From Parvibaculum sp049651025 (GTDB lineage: Bacteria; Pseudomonadota; Alphaproteobacteria; Parvibaculales; Parvibaculaceae), in contig NZ_JBASBH010000097.1 of assembly GCF_049651025.1 (NCBI RefSeq), positions 1 to 34,664 of the forward strand: a stretch of 34,664 nt of DNA. The letters run 5' to 3'. Positions 1-8,207 of this stretch are shown one piece after another (the stretch's first letter is position 1; every line of letters begins with the position of its first letter). A program made the translations under genes and the position numbers. The notes beneath the pieces were generated by a model, which worked only from the letters and a program-made list of their open reading frames with translations, was not told where the DNA came from and made no database searches.

Positions 1-1933
1 ACCAGGTGTCGAGCGACTTCAACATGCTGATGCGGGCGAACTGATCCGGCTCGGGGCCTGCGAGATAGAAGGCCTGCGTGACACGGGGATGGGCGGCGCT
101 GGCGGGACCGTGGGCCGCCCAGCCAAGCGATGCGGCGCCGACAATCGCGACGGCGACGGCAATTTCCGGCGCGCGGGAGATGCGGCCCAAAGCGTCGAGG
201 CCGGGATAAAGCGCGATGGCGGCAAGGAGCGCGGGCACCGCGAGGATGAGCGGCAGGATGCCGCCAAGGCCAAGGAAGATGGCCGCGCCGCTTGTCGCGA
301 TGAAGGCGGCAGAGATAAATGCGAGCGGCGCGACGATGATGAGGCTGAGGCGGCGGTCGAGATTGCCTTGCGCGAGAAAGAGCGCGAGCACGGCGGCGAG
401 AGCCAGCGGCAATAGCGGCCAGACAAGAAAGTTCGTCGTGCCCGGCGCCACGACTTGAAGGGCAATCGCAGCGATGAAGAGCAAGGCAAGGCCGCCAAGC
501 CAGCCGCCCCAGAGCGTGAGGCGGCGGCGGATGGCGAGTGTAGAGAAGAGGACAAACGTTGAAAGTAAAACGAGCGCGACTGGATCAGCGCGACCGGCCA
601 GAAGGCCGAGCAGCGCCGGGATGATTGCAAGGGCCGCGAGCGCGACAAACAAACGCTTGTCCGACCGAACAAATGTGACCGTTGCAAACAGGGCCAGCGC
701 AAAGGCGATGGCGATGCAGCCGCCGAGGAAAAAGTCGAAGCGGCCGATCAGTGTGTATTTCGCCTGAACGTCAGACATGCCGCCGAGCAATTGTCCGGCG
801 AGGTACAGGGCCGATGCTTGCGCAAGAACCAGCGCAAGGAAGAACCCCATGCCATGCGCGACATCGAGCGGGGCGACGAGGCCAAGCGCCCTCGCCTTCA
901 TCAGCGCAAAGCCGATCAGCACGGCGAGCAGGCCGATGAACGCCCAGCCCGCAGATTGAGGATAGGAGATGAAGCCGAGGCCGAAGAGATCGGAATAGGT
1001 AATGTCCGGCGCGGTTGCGCGCAGGTCGTCCGCGTTGCCCAGTTTTTGCGTCAGGGCGAGCACCTGATCGCCGAGATGCTGGAGGCTGCCGCGATTGAGG
1101 CGGTCGGGCGTCGCGGAGGCCGTGTGGTAGGCGTATTCGTCGGCGATGAAGGCGAAGTTCATGCCGGGAATGCCTGCGGTCAGGGCATTGGTGAGGTCCG
1201 TGCCGTTCGGCATGTTGTGATAGACAAAAGCCGATAGCGAATTGGCGGCGGGCGAGCCGACGACGCTGCCATAGGTGTCCACGAGGCCACCGGCATGGCT
1301 GCTTGTTTCAAACATCAGCGCGCGGCCAGAGCCGCCGCGCGTTTCGAGATTGAGGACAAGGCCGACGCGTTTGGCGTCGGGGCTTTCGGTGAAGAAAGCG
1401 CGGGAGCCGAGAAGGCCAGCCTCCTCCCCCTCGGTGAAGAGGATGATCACGTCGCGCTTCAGCGGCCCTGCGGCTTTGAGGTTGGCGATGATTTCGAGTG
1501 TTGCGGCGACGCCTGCCGTGTCATCGGCGGCACCGGGCGAATTGGGCACGGTGTCGTAATGGCTCATCAGCAGAAGTGCCGGAAGGCCGGGCGATATGCC
1601 CTTGAGCGTTGCCTGCACATTGTGAACGCGGCCTGTGACCAGCGTTCGCGCAACGCGGGTCGGCACGAAGAGGGCTTGCTGCTCGATATCCGGCGCGACT
1701 TCGAGGCCGAGGGCTGTGAGACGCTGCCGCAAATATTGCCGCACACGGATTATATCCGCGGAACCGATGGGATGCGCGCGCTGCGCTATCGCCTCGACAT
1801 CGACCATGGCGCGCGTCGCGGAAAAGACGGTTGGCGCGACATCGGCGGCGTTTGGCGCGGGAGGCCGGGAGGCAAGAGACGCGGTGAAAAGCGCAAGGGC
1901 GAAGGTGACGAGAAAGGCGACGGATCTGGCCAA
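1..1933 (-). CDS. Membrane-anchored M28-family zinc metallopeptidase (3' end outside window)
   Basis: The frame is open from a TTG start to the left edge, giving about 644 residues without a stop, so the C-terminus is missing. TTG is chosen because AGGGGAG lies a few bases upstream and a signal-anchor (SVAFLVTFALALFTASL) follows at once. The N-terminal half carries M28 aminopeptidase features: SHYDTVP (H125, D127), AADDTAG (D137/D138), TEGEEAG (E170/E171), E197 and a late histidine in DEYAYH (H260), matching the usual two-zinc ligand set. From about residue 330 the protein turns into a series of hydrophobic segments, roughly eight, like multi-membrane M28 proteases of the ER/vacuolar type. 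It begins 31 bases after lolD with no terminator seen, so it may be co-transcribed with proS-lol. The likely role is peptide or protein processing at the envelope; the substrate is unknown. Confidence 0.85.
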   Translation of the reverse strand, partial: MARSVAFLVTFALALFTASLASRPPAPNAADVAPTVFSATRAMVDVEAIAQRAHPIGSADIIRVRQYLRQRLTALGLEVAPDIEQQALFVPTRVARTLVTGRVHNVQATLKGISPGLPALLLMSHYDTVPNSPGAADDTAGVAATLEIIANLKAAGPLKRDVIILFTEGEEAGLLGSRAFFTESPDAKRVGLVLNLETRGGSGRALMFETSSHAGGLVDTYGSVVGSPAANSLSAFVYHNMPNGTDLTNALTAGIPGMNFAFIADEYAYHTASATPDRLNRGSLQHLGDQVLALTQKLGNADDLRATAPDITYSDLFGLGFISYPQSAGWAFIGLLAVLIGFALMKARALGLVAPLDVAHGMGFFLALVLAQASALYLAGQLLGGMSDVQAKYTLIGRFDFFLGGCIAIAFALALFATVTFVRSDKRLFVALAALAIIPALLGLLAGRADPVALVLLSTFVLFSTLAIRRRLTLWGGWLGGLALLFIAAIALQVVAPGTTNFLVWPLLPLALAAVLALFLAQGNLDRRLSLIIVAPLAFISAAFIATSGAAIFLGLGGILPLILAVPALLAAIALYPGLDALGRISRAPEIAVAVAIVGAASLGWAAHGPASAAHPRVTQAFYLAGPEPDQFARISMLKSLDTW

Positions 1934-1964
1934 TGGTCACTCCCCTTTGCGCGCCTCCCTGTCG

Positions 1965-2693
1965 TCAGAGGCTGTGATACCCGGTTGTGAGGTCCGCACC
2001 TTCGATCAATCGGCCTTCATGCAGCAGAACCACGCGGTCCATATGGCTTGCGAGATCGAGGTTATGCGTTGCGACGAGGGCCGCGACGCCTTGCGTGCGA
2101 CAGATTTCCAGAAGCTCGTTGAAAACCATGCGCGCGGTTTTCGGGTCGAGATTGCCGGTCGGCTCGTCGGCGAGAAGCACGCGCGGGCGATTGGCGAGCG
2201 CGCGGGCGATGGCGACGCGCTGCTGTTCACCGCCGGACAGCTCTGCCGGGCGATGGGTGCCGCGATTGCCGAGGCCCATGCGCTCCAGCAGATATTGCGC
2301 GAAGGTTTCGGCGGAACGGCGCGGCACGCCAGCGATCATCTGCGGCAGAACGACATTTTCGATGGCGGAAAATTCGGGCAGCAGATTGTGGAACTGATAG
2401 ACGAAGCCCAGTTCGCGGCGGCGCACGGCGGTTCGCAATCCGTCGCGGAGCGAAACGCAATCGCGACCGGAGATGACGACCTCGCCTGCATCCGGCGCTT
2501 CGAGAAGACCGGCGATGTGCAGGAGCGAAGACTTGCCCGAGCCCGAGGGGCCGACAAGGGCTACGATCTCGCCCGCCCATATGTCGATGGACGCGCCCTC
2601 GAAAATGCGCAGCTCTTCTTCGCCCTGACGATAGATGCGGCTTATGCCGCGCAGGCTCAGAACCGGATTTTCCTCTGCCATTTCATGCGCCAT
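1965..2693 (-). CDS. lolD: Lipoprotein-releasing ABC transporter ATP-binding protein LolD
   Basis: This is the ATPase of the Lol system, which extracts outer-membrane lipoproteins from the inner membrane and passes them to LolA. The 242-residue protein has Walker A GPSGSGKS (48-55), Q-loop Q100, signature LSGGEQQ (152-158), Walker B LLADEPT (173-179) and switch histidine H210, all intact. The MacB/LolD type is supported by its size and the directly upstream LolC/E permease. Its ATG overlaps the permease stop codon by one base (TAATG), which suggests translational coupling. A second Met at residue 5 is a possible alternative start. The order proS-lolC/E-lolD is common in Alphaproteobacteria. 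Confidence 0.95.
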   Translation of the reverse strand: MAHEMAEENPVLSLRGISRIYRQGEEELRIFEGASIDIWAGEIVALVGPSGSGKSSLLHIAGLLEAPDAGEVVISGRDCVSLRDGLRTAVRRRELGFVYQFHNLLPEFSAIENVVLPQMIAGVPRRSAETFAQYLLERMGLGNRGTHRPAELSGGEQQRVAIARALANRPRVLLADEPTGNLDPKTARMVFNELLEICRTQGVAALVATHNLDLASHMDRVVLLHEGRLIEGADLTTGYHSL

Positions 2694-4000
2694 TATTCGT
2701 ACCTCAGCGCTTCAACAGGATCGAGCGAGGCGGCACGCCAGGCTGGATAAAGCGTCGCGGCGAAAGAAAGGAAAAGCGCCATGCCGACAACGGAGGCGAC
2801 TTCGGCGGCATTGATCTCGGCGGGCATGTGGCTCAGGAAATAGATTTCGGGATTGAAGAGTTCGGTTCCCGACAGGCGCGAGAGGAACTGGCGCAGCGTT
2901 TCGATGTTGAGGCAGAAAAGCGTGCCGAGCGCGAAGCCCGCAATGGTTCCGGCGACGCCGATGGAGGCGCCGGAGATGAAGAAGACGCGCATGACCGAGC
3001 CTCTGGTCGCGCCCATTGTGCGCAACACCGCTATGTCGCGCCCCTTGTCCTTCACCAGCATGATGAGGCCGGAGACGATGTTGAGCGCCGCGACGATGAG
3101 GATCAGCGTCAGGATCAGGAACATCACGTTGCGCTCGACCTGAAGGGCGCTGAAGAAACTTTTGTTCGTTTCCTGCCATGTGATGATGTCGCAGCAAGGG
3201 CCGACCACATCGGAGAGCGGCTTGATGAGCGCGTCGACGCGATCTGGCGCCTTGATCATGATTTCAAGCGCGGTGACGCCTTCGGCGGTTCGGAAATATT
3301 CCTGCGCTTCGCTGAGCGGCATGAAGATGAAACTCGAATCATATTCCGACATGCCGATCTCGAAGATCGCCACGATGGGGTAAGCCTTGACGCGGGGCGC
3401 TGTGCCGAATGGCGTGATCGCGCCGCGCGGGCTCAAGAGCGTGACGCTATCGCCGACAGACAGGCCGAGATTTTTGGCGAGGCGCGAACCGATGGCAACG
3501 GACTCACCCTTGTCGAAGCCGTTCAGCGTTCCGAGCAATATGTGATCTGACACGACGGTGAGGCGCTTCAGGTCTTTCTCGTGAATGCCGCGAACGAGCG
3601 CGCCTTGCGCATTGCTGCGGCTCGACGCCATGACCTGACCTTCGACGATGGGCGTGGCGCTGACGACGCCGGGCAGCGCCTCGATCCGCGCGGAGACGGC
3701 ATCGAAGTCCGTGACATAGCTTGTCACGCCGCGCACGAACATGTGGCCGTTCAGGCCGAGGATGCGGTCGAGCAATTCGGTGCGGAAGCCGTTCATCACC
3801 GACATGACGATGATGAGCGTCGCGACGCCCAGCATGATGCCGAGGAAGGAAAAGCCCGCGATGACCGAAATGAAACCTTCGCGACGCCGGGCACGCAGGT
3901 AGCGCGCGGCGAGAAGCCATTCGAATGCGCCGAAGGGGCGGCTCTTGCCCCTGCCTCGCGGCAGATCGGCAACAGGATCGATATAGGCGGCCTCAGTCAT
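2693..4000 (-). CDS. lolC/lolE: LolC/LolE-family lipoprotein-releasing permease (LolF-like)
   Basis: This is the inner-membrane permease partner of LolD for lipoprotein release. It is 435 residues long, with the usual architecture: a first membrane helix at about 43-70 (ending VMSVMNGF), a large periplasmic domain at about 72-280, then three helices within about 290-425 and the C-terminal PAWRAASLDPVEALRYE typical of FtsX/MacB-like permeases. The cytoplasmic segment KDKGRDIAVLRTMGA between helices is also characteristic. Only one permease gene lies beside lolD. In many non-enteric proteobacteria a single LolF protein replaces the LolC-LolE pair, and that is my inference here, although a second copy could lie elsewhere. 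It starts 35 bases after proS and overlaps lolD by one base. Confidence 0.93.
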   Translation of the reverse strand: MTEAAYIDPVADLPRGRGKSRPFGAFEWLLAARYLRARRREGFISVIAGFSFLGIMLGVATLIIVMSVMNGFRTELLDRILGLNGHMFVRGVTSYVTDFDAVSARIEALPGVVSATPIVEGQVMASSRSNAQGALVRGIHEKDLKRLTVVSDHILLGTLNGFDKGESVAIGSRLAKNLGLSVGDSVTLLSPRGAITPFGTAPRVKAYPIVAIFEIGMSEYDSSFIFMPLSEAQEYFRTAEGVTALEIMIKAPDRVDALIKPLSDVVGPCCDIITWQETNKSFFSALQVERNVMFLILTLILIVAALNIVSGLIMLVKDKGRDIAVLRTMGATRGSVMRVFFISGASIGVAGTIAGFALGTLFCLNIETLRQFLSRLSGTELFNPEIYFLSHMPAEINAAEVASVVGMALFLSFAATLYPAWRAASLDPVEALRYE

Positions 4001-4035
4001 ATACGGTCCTTCGTCGTGCCCCGGCCCGACTTGTT

Positions 4036-5355
4036 TCAGCTTGTCAGTTTATTCAACGCCGCCTCGGGCGAAAGCTCGACACGTTCGCCGCTGGCGCGGT
4101 TCTTCAATTCGACCACACCCGATTTGAGGCCGCGCGGACCGACGACGAGCTGCCAGGGCAGACCGATCAGATCCATGTTGGAGAACTTGGCCCCTGCCCG
4201 CTCGTCTGTGTCGTCATAAAGCACGGTGACGCCGGCGGCCTGGAACTTTGCATAGAGGTTTTCGCAAGCTGCGTCGGTTTCCGCATCGCCCGCCTTCAGA
4301 TTGATGAGGCCGATCTTGAAGGGCGCGACGGCTTCCGGCCAGATGATGCCGTTGTCGTCATGGCTTGCCTCGATGATGCCGCCGACGAGGCGCGAGACGC
4401 CGACGCCGTAGGAGCCGCCATGCACGGGCTTGTCCGCGCCATCGGGGCCGGTGACGACCGCCTTCATGGCTTCGGAATATTTGGTGCCGAAATAGAAGAC
4501 CTGACCGACTTCGATGCCGCGCGTGTTGACGCGCTTTTCGACGGGCACTTCGCGCTCGAAACGCGCCTCGTCATGCACGTCCTCGGTGGCGGCGTAAAGA
4601 TCGGTCCATTTGGCGATCAGCGGCGCGAGGTCTCCGTCATAGTCCACGTCGTCGCCGGGCGCGGGCAGATCGAGCACGTCCTTGTTGATGAAGACGCCGC
4701 TTTCGCCCGTATCCGCAAGAATGATGAATTCGTGGCTCAGGTCGCCGCCGATGGGGCCTGTTTCGGCGCGCATCGGAATGGCCTTCAGGCCCATGCGCGC
4801 GAAGATGCGCAAATATGCGACGAACATGCGGTTGTATGAACGGCGCGCGCTTTCCTCGTCGATGTCGAAGGAATAGGCGTCCTTCATCAGAAATTCGCGA
4901 CCACGCATGACGCCGAAACGCGGACGCTGCTCGTCGCGGAATTTCCACTGCGTGTGATAGAGGTTCAGCGGCAGGTTGCGATAGGACCGCACATAGGAGC
5001 GGAAGATCTCGGTGATCATTTCCTCATTGGTCGGTCCGTAAAGCAACTCGCGCTCGTGGCGATCCTTGATGCGCAGCATTTCAGGGCCGTAAGCGTCATA
5101 GCGGCCGCTTTCGCGCCAGAGGTCGGCGAGTTGAAGCGTCGGCATGAGAAGCTCAAGCGCCCCTGCCCGGTTCATTTCCTCGCGGACAATCTGCTCGATG
5201 TTCTGGAGCACCTGAAAGCCCAGCGGCAGCCAGGCATAGATGCCGGCGGCTTCCTGCCGGACCATGCCAGCGCGCAGCATCAGCCTGTGCGAGACGATTT
5301 GCGCCTCGGCGGGGTTTTCCTTGAGGGTGGGCAGAAAATACTTCGAAAGGCGCAT
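4036..5355 (-). CDS. proS: Prolyl-tRNA synthetase (short type without editing insertion)
   Basis: It charges tRNA-Pro with proline in the cytoplasm. The class II signatures are TNEE (109-112), motif 2 FRDEQRPRFG (139-148) and motif 3 GSYGVGVSRLVGG, followed by a C-terminal anticodon-binding domain (VLYDDTDERAGAKF onward). At about 439 residues it lacks the roughly 180-residue INS editing domain found between motifs 2 and 3 in the E. coli type; this is the alphaproteobacterial ProS type 2. Three in-frame starts sit together (TTG 5361, ATG 5358, ATG 5355). I chose 5355 because AAGG at 5365-5362 is then six bases away and the protein begins MRLSKYF as in relatives. It heads a probable proS-lolC/E-lolD-M28 operon. 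Confidence 0.96.
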   Translation of the reverse strand: MRLSKYFLPTLKENPAEAQIVSHRLMLRAGMVRQEAAGIYAWLPLGFQVLQNIEQIVREEMNRAGALELLMPTLQLADLWRESGRYDAYGPEMLRIKDRHERELLYGPTNEEMITEIFRSYVRSYRNLPLNLYHTQWKFRDEQRPRFGVMRGREFLMKDAYSFDIDEESARRSYNRMFVAYLRIFARMGLKAIPMRAETGPIGGDLSHEFIILADTGESGVFINKDVLDLPAPGDDVDYDGDLAPLIAKWTDLYAATEDVHDEARFEREVPVEKRVNTRGIEVGQVFYFGTKYSEAMKAVVTGPDGADKPVHGGSYGVGVSRLVGGIIEASHDDNGIIWPEAVAPFKIGLINLKAGDAETDAACENLYAKFQAAGVTVLYDDTDERAGAKFSNMDLIGLPWQLVVGPRGLKSGVVELKNRASGERVELSPEAALNKLTS

Positions 5356-5411
5356 CATCAACCTTGAGCGACTCGGAGCCCGCGAACGGGGCCGGATATT
5401 ACGGGGCTCAA

Positions 5412-5440
5412 GTTTTAGGTGGTCCGGGGTGCCTTGGCAA
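5412..5440 (-). promoter_or_regulatory. Candidate sigma70 promoter of proS-lol operon
   Basis: Reading the minus strand, TTGCCA (5440-5435) and TAAAAC (5417-5412) are separated by 17 bases. This matches the sigma70 consensus at five and four of six positions and would start transcription about 50 bases before proS. It is a pattern match only. Confidence 0.45.
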
Positions 5441-5465
5441 CGAGGGGGCGGCGTTTGGACCGGCG

Positions 5466-7133
5466 TCAGTTCATCGCGGATGCCCGCGCAGTCAGGCTTT
5501 CCAGCCAGGACTTCACATCGACCTCTGGCGCGGTGGCGACGCCGCGACCGGATTCGAGGCCATAGGGGCCGCGTTCAAGCTGGTCGACGGTGTATTCCAT
5601 TTCGACGTCATAGGTGCGGTCGATCTGATTGCGCAAGGGCTGCTGCGCCTCGTACCAGCGGGTTTTCGCCGGGCCGTCCGGGCAGGAGGCAAGCTCTGTC
5701 GGATCGGTCGCGCCCCAGCGGCGTTCGATGCATTGATAGGGATCGAAAGAGAGCTTGAAGAGGCGACGGGAAATGTCGTCGATGGTGAGCGAGATGCGGC
5801 GGCCATTGGTGGTCTTATAGTCCGTGACGCAGGCAGCGCTTTCCTCGTTATAGGCTTTCAGCATGTCGCCGGGCAGGTCCGAGCCTGCGTAGTTGAGGCG
5901 TGGCGCGTCCGTTTCCTTCATGCGCACGAATTCCCTGATCTGGTCGTGCATTTCCTTGAAGGCCGTTTTCAGGCGCGCGTCGCGGGACGGCGTCGAATAA
6001 AGCTCCCAGACGCCATCCGTGCCGTAGATGTTGCGCGGCATTTTTGCGGGCGGCGACATCAAATGCGTGCGGCCCTCATTGCGTGAAATCTCGATAGCCT
6101 GCTTGCGCGAATGAATGTCGTTGCAGAGCGTCTGCATCATGGCGCGGACTTCGTCGACGGGATGATATTCAAGCTCGCCCATCGACACGCTGGAGCGGAG
6201 ATAGGTGTAGAAATCCATCTCCTCATTGTCTTTGACGAATTTCGCCATGCCCCAGATCGTCGGATTGACGGGCGGGTTGCCGACATATTGTTCGAGCGAG
6301 AAATCGGGAATGTCCGCATTCGGCGTACCGACGATGCGGCCGCCGACGAGCGTTCCGTTCGTCATGCGCTTTGCGCCGACAAGCGTGATGGGACGCCAGT
6401 TCTGGAAGATCGAGCCGAGTTCGGGGCCGGTGCGCAGGAATTCGCGACCGATGAAGGAGCGGCTCAATGTGTGGTCTGGATGGGACGAGAAAATCAGTAT
6501 GCGGCCGCCCGGCTCGACGCGCCAGACGATGGCGACATGGCCGTTGACGTCATAGGCTATGGTGCCCGGCTTGATCGCAGCTCGATCGAGGCGCGGCGAA
6601 TAGGTGTCGGTGAACATGGTGCGGCTGTCCGACATGGCGTTGCGCCGGTACATGGCCGTGGAGACGGTGTTGACGATTTCGAAGAGAAGCGGAACGGCGC
6701 TGACGCCCGACGCCGTGGCGGGAACGGCGCTTCTGCCGACGACGACATTGCCGCCCGACGAGTAGCGAATGTCGCCGCGCGGGCCGTCGGAAGATTGCAT
6801 GGTGCTTTGCCAGGCGAAGGGCAGCCCGTTTTTCCAGGCGTAATAGCCGCGCAGGAAATATGGCACATCCGCACAGTCGATCATGAAGGCGGTTTTGGGA
6901 TCGGTGTGGCGATAGGGATTTGCCGGGCTTTTCATGCAGGCGTCGATGGACCAGCAATCCTCCGCGCCGAGGCGCGTGACGAACTCTTCAAAGCCCTTCT
7001 CGTCCGACGCGCTCCAGTGATCCTTGGTGATGCGCCATGGCGAGGTCGCAGCCGAAACCGGCACGACGCTCCAGCCGAACAAAATCACGACGCAGAGAAC
7101 GGCAAGCGCCCCTCTTGCCTTCGACAAACGCAT
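5466..7133 (-). CDS. Exported protein of unknown function, possible papain-like Cys/His fold
   Basis: The 555-residue protein starts at the ATG at 7133, preceded by GGGGG with good spacing. It has a clear signal peptide (hydrophobic 9-24, cleavage probably after VPVSA at about 28), so it should act in the periplasm or outside. I do not recognise a named family. The segment MIDCADVPYFLRGYYAWKNG puts a cysteine (C87) at the head of a helix, and NGHVAIVWRV places a histidine (H199) at the start of a strand. That spacing and context resemble NlpC/P60-type amidases or papain-like peptidases, so a cell-wall or peptide hydrolase role is a guess. Further cysteines (C60, C66 and several in the C-terminal third) could form disulfides. 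It is the last minus-strand gene before proS, with its own divergent upstream region shared with the YnfA-like gene. Confidence 0.75.
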   Translation of the reverse strand: MRLSKARGALAVLCVVILFGWSVVPVSAATSPWRITKDHWSASDEKGFEEFVTRLGAEDCWSIDACMKSPANPYRHTDPKTAFMIDCADVPYFLRGYYAWKNGLPFAWQSTMQSSDGPRGDIRYSSGGNVVVGRSAVPATASGVSAVPLLFEIVNTVSTAMYRRNAMSDSRTMFTDTYSPRLDRAAIKPGTIAYDVNGHVAIVWRVEPGGRILIFSSHPDHTLSRSFIGREFLRTGPELGSIFQNWRPITLVGAKRMTNGTLVGGRIVGTPNADIPDFSLEQYVGNPPVNPTIWGMAKFVKDNEEMDFYTYLRSSVSMGELEYHPVDEVRAMMQTLCNDIHSRKQAIEISRNEGRTHLMSPPAKMPRNIYGTDGVWELYSTPSRDARLKTAFKEMHDQIREFVRMKETDAPRLNYAGSDLPGDMLKAYNEESAACVTDYKTTNGRRISLTIDDISRRLFKLSFDPYQCIERRWGATDPTELASCPDGPAKTRWYEAQQPLRNQIDRTYDVEMEYTVDQLERGPYGLESGRGVATAPEVDVKSWLESLTARASAMN

Positions 7134-7300
7134 ATTTACCCCCACAGACCGAGGCTTCAGCCTCAGGGCCGGGGGGCGACTTGTCAAGAATGGTGATTGA
7201 TGGTCAGACGCCGGAAGTTCGGCAAGGAGGTGTTGCGGCAAGGCTTTGCGCGCTAGAAGATATTTTCAACTGGATGACCAGAAACAGGTGGGATGAGCCG

Positions 7301-7633
7301 GTGATTTCGATTTGGGCCTTTGTCGTTGCGGCGATTGCGGAGATTTCGGGGTGCTATGCATTCTGGGCCTGGCTGCGGCTCGACAAATCACCGCTATGGC
7401 TGATCCCCGGCCTTCTGTCGCTGGCGCTGTTTGCCTATATGCTGACGCTTGTGGAAAGCCCCTTTGCCGGGCGCGCCTATGCGGCTTATGGCGGCATCTA
7501 TATTCTGGCGGCGCTGATCTGGGGCTGGGTTGTCGAAGGCTCGTCGCCGGATAAGTGGGACCTCATCGGGGTGGCGGCCTGTCTGGTCGGGACGGCGATC
7601 ATTCTGTTCGGGCCGCGAACGATATCGAATTAG
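7301..7633 (+). CDS. YnfA/UPF0060 family small membrane protein
   Basis: The 110-residue protein has four predicted membrane helices and the family core AEISGCYAFWAWLRLDKSP, with YAAYGGIYI and a final GVAACLVGTAIILFGPR helix, as in YnfA (about 108 residues). The family resembles small multidrug-resistance-type transporters, but the function of most members is unproved. I chose GTG 7301 because AGGTGG (7286-7291) is nine bases upstream and the distance to the conserved Glu-Ile-x-Gly-Cys matches E. coli YnfA. The in-frame ATG at 7274 would add nine residues and has a weaker ribosome site. It is convergent with the next gene, whose stop codon lies 15 bases downstream. Confidence 0.85.
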   Translation: MISIWAFVVAAIAEISGCYAFWAWLRLDKSPLWLIPGLLSLALFAYMLTLVESPFAGRAYAAYGGIYILAALIWGWVVEGSSPDKWDLIGVAACLVGTAIILFGPRTISN

Positions 7634-7648
7634 ATTGCCGGTTGCCGA

Positions 7649-8107
7649 TCAGTCTTTAGGCTGATCGTCGAGATGGGCGCAGGCATCTGCCAGCGCGCGG
7701 TCGGCGCCGCTGACGTCCTGCCCGTCGATGGTCACGCGGCCTGTTTTCGGATCGATTGTGACGTCTGCGATTTCGAGCGAAGTTTGCGCATTGAACCGGG
7801 AATTTGCGCTGCCGAAGGGTTCGATCTTCACTGGAAAGTGATAAAGCCCGCGCGGCTCGATGCCATAGCCGCCATCGAGATCGGCGGGAGCGACAGTGCT
7901 GCCATCTGCGGCGATGCCGGGCTTGTAGTCGGCTTCGCCGGTCGGCGCATAGTTTGCGATTTGCGCGCAGGCATCGCGATCTATACCGACAACGCGAAAT
8001 GGGGGTTCACCGCCGGCCAGCTCATCGGCGGCAAAGCCCTGCGAGGCGGAGGCGAGAACGCCCAAGCCTGCGAGAAGGACCATCCATGATCGTGTCGCGT
8101 GTTTCAT
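7649..8107 (-). CDS. Small exported protein of unknown function
   Basis: The 152-residue protein starts MKHATRSWMVLLAGLG and has a standard signal peptide ending near SQGFA (about residue 26). The mature part of about 125 residues is acidic, predicted to be mainly beta-strand and loops, and has two cysteines (C47, C143) that could form a disulfide. A segment IDPKTGRVTIDGQ near the C-terminus reads like a beta-hairpin. I recognise no family. It stands alone on the minus strand between two plus-strand membrane protein genes. Its coding character is supported by the signal peptide, by codon use like its neighbours and by the absence of a better overlapping frame. Confidence 0.7.
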   Translation of the reverse strand: MKHATRSWMVLLAGLGVLASASQGFAADELAGGEPPFRVVGIDRDACAQIANYAPTGEADYKPGIAADGSTVAPADLDGGYGIEPRGLYHFPVKIEPFGSANSRFNAQTSLEIADVTIDPKTGRVTIDGQDVSGADRALADACAHLDDQPKD

Positions 8108-8154
8108 GATGTGATCTTGCGCCCTGCCGGTTTAAAGAAATCTTTCCTGAACGC

Positions 8155-8180
8155 GACGCCTTGGACAGAATGGCGTCCAA
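8155..8180 (+). promoter_or_regulatory. Two mutually exclusive hairpins upstream of the purine permease
   Basis: GACGCC (8155-8160) can pair with GGCGTC (8172-8177), and TTGGAC (8161-8166) can pair with GTCCAA (8175-8180). The two stems share bases 8175-8177, so they cannot form together. They lie 28-53 bases before the permease start, in what is probably its leader. They could be a switch, a protein-binding palindrome or chance; I see no purine-riboswitch core. Confidence 0.3.
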
Positions 8181-8207
8181 ATCAGCCGTCAGCGGCACTC
8201 GGGGAAG

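Noticed and set aside
1295..2750. Overlapping plus-strand open frames opposite the M28 peptidase and lolD
   Set aside because: Both minus-strand proteins have full catalytic motifs; the plus-strand products are compositionally biased and match nothing.
7648..7667. GATCAG/CTGATC hairpin at the convergent gene ends
   Set aside because: Only six pairs, no T-run in either direction, and it overlaps a coding end; too weak to call a terminator.
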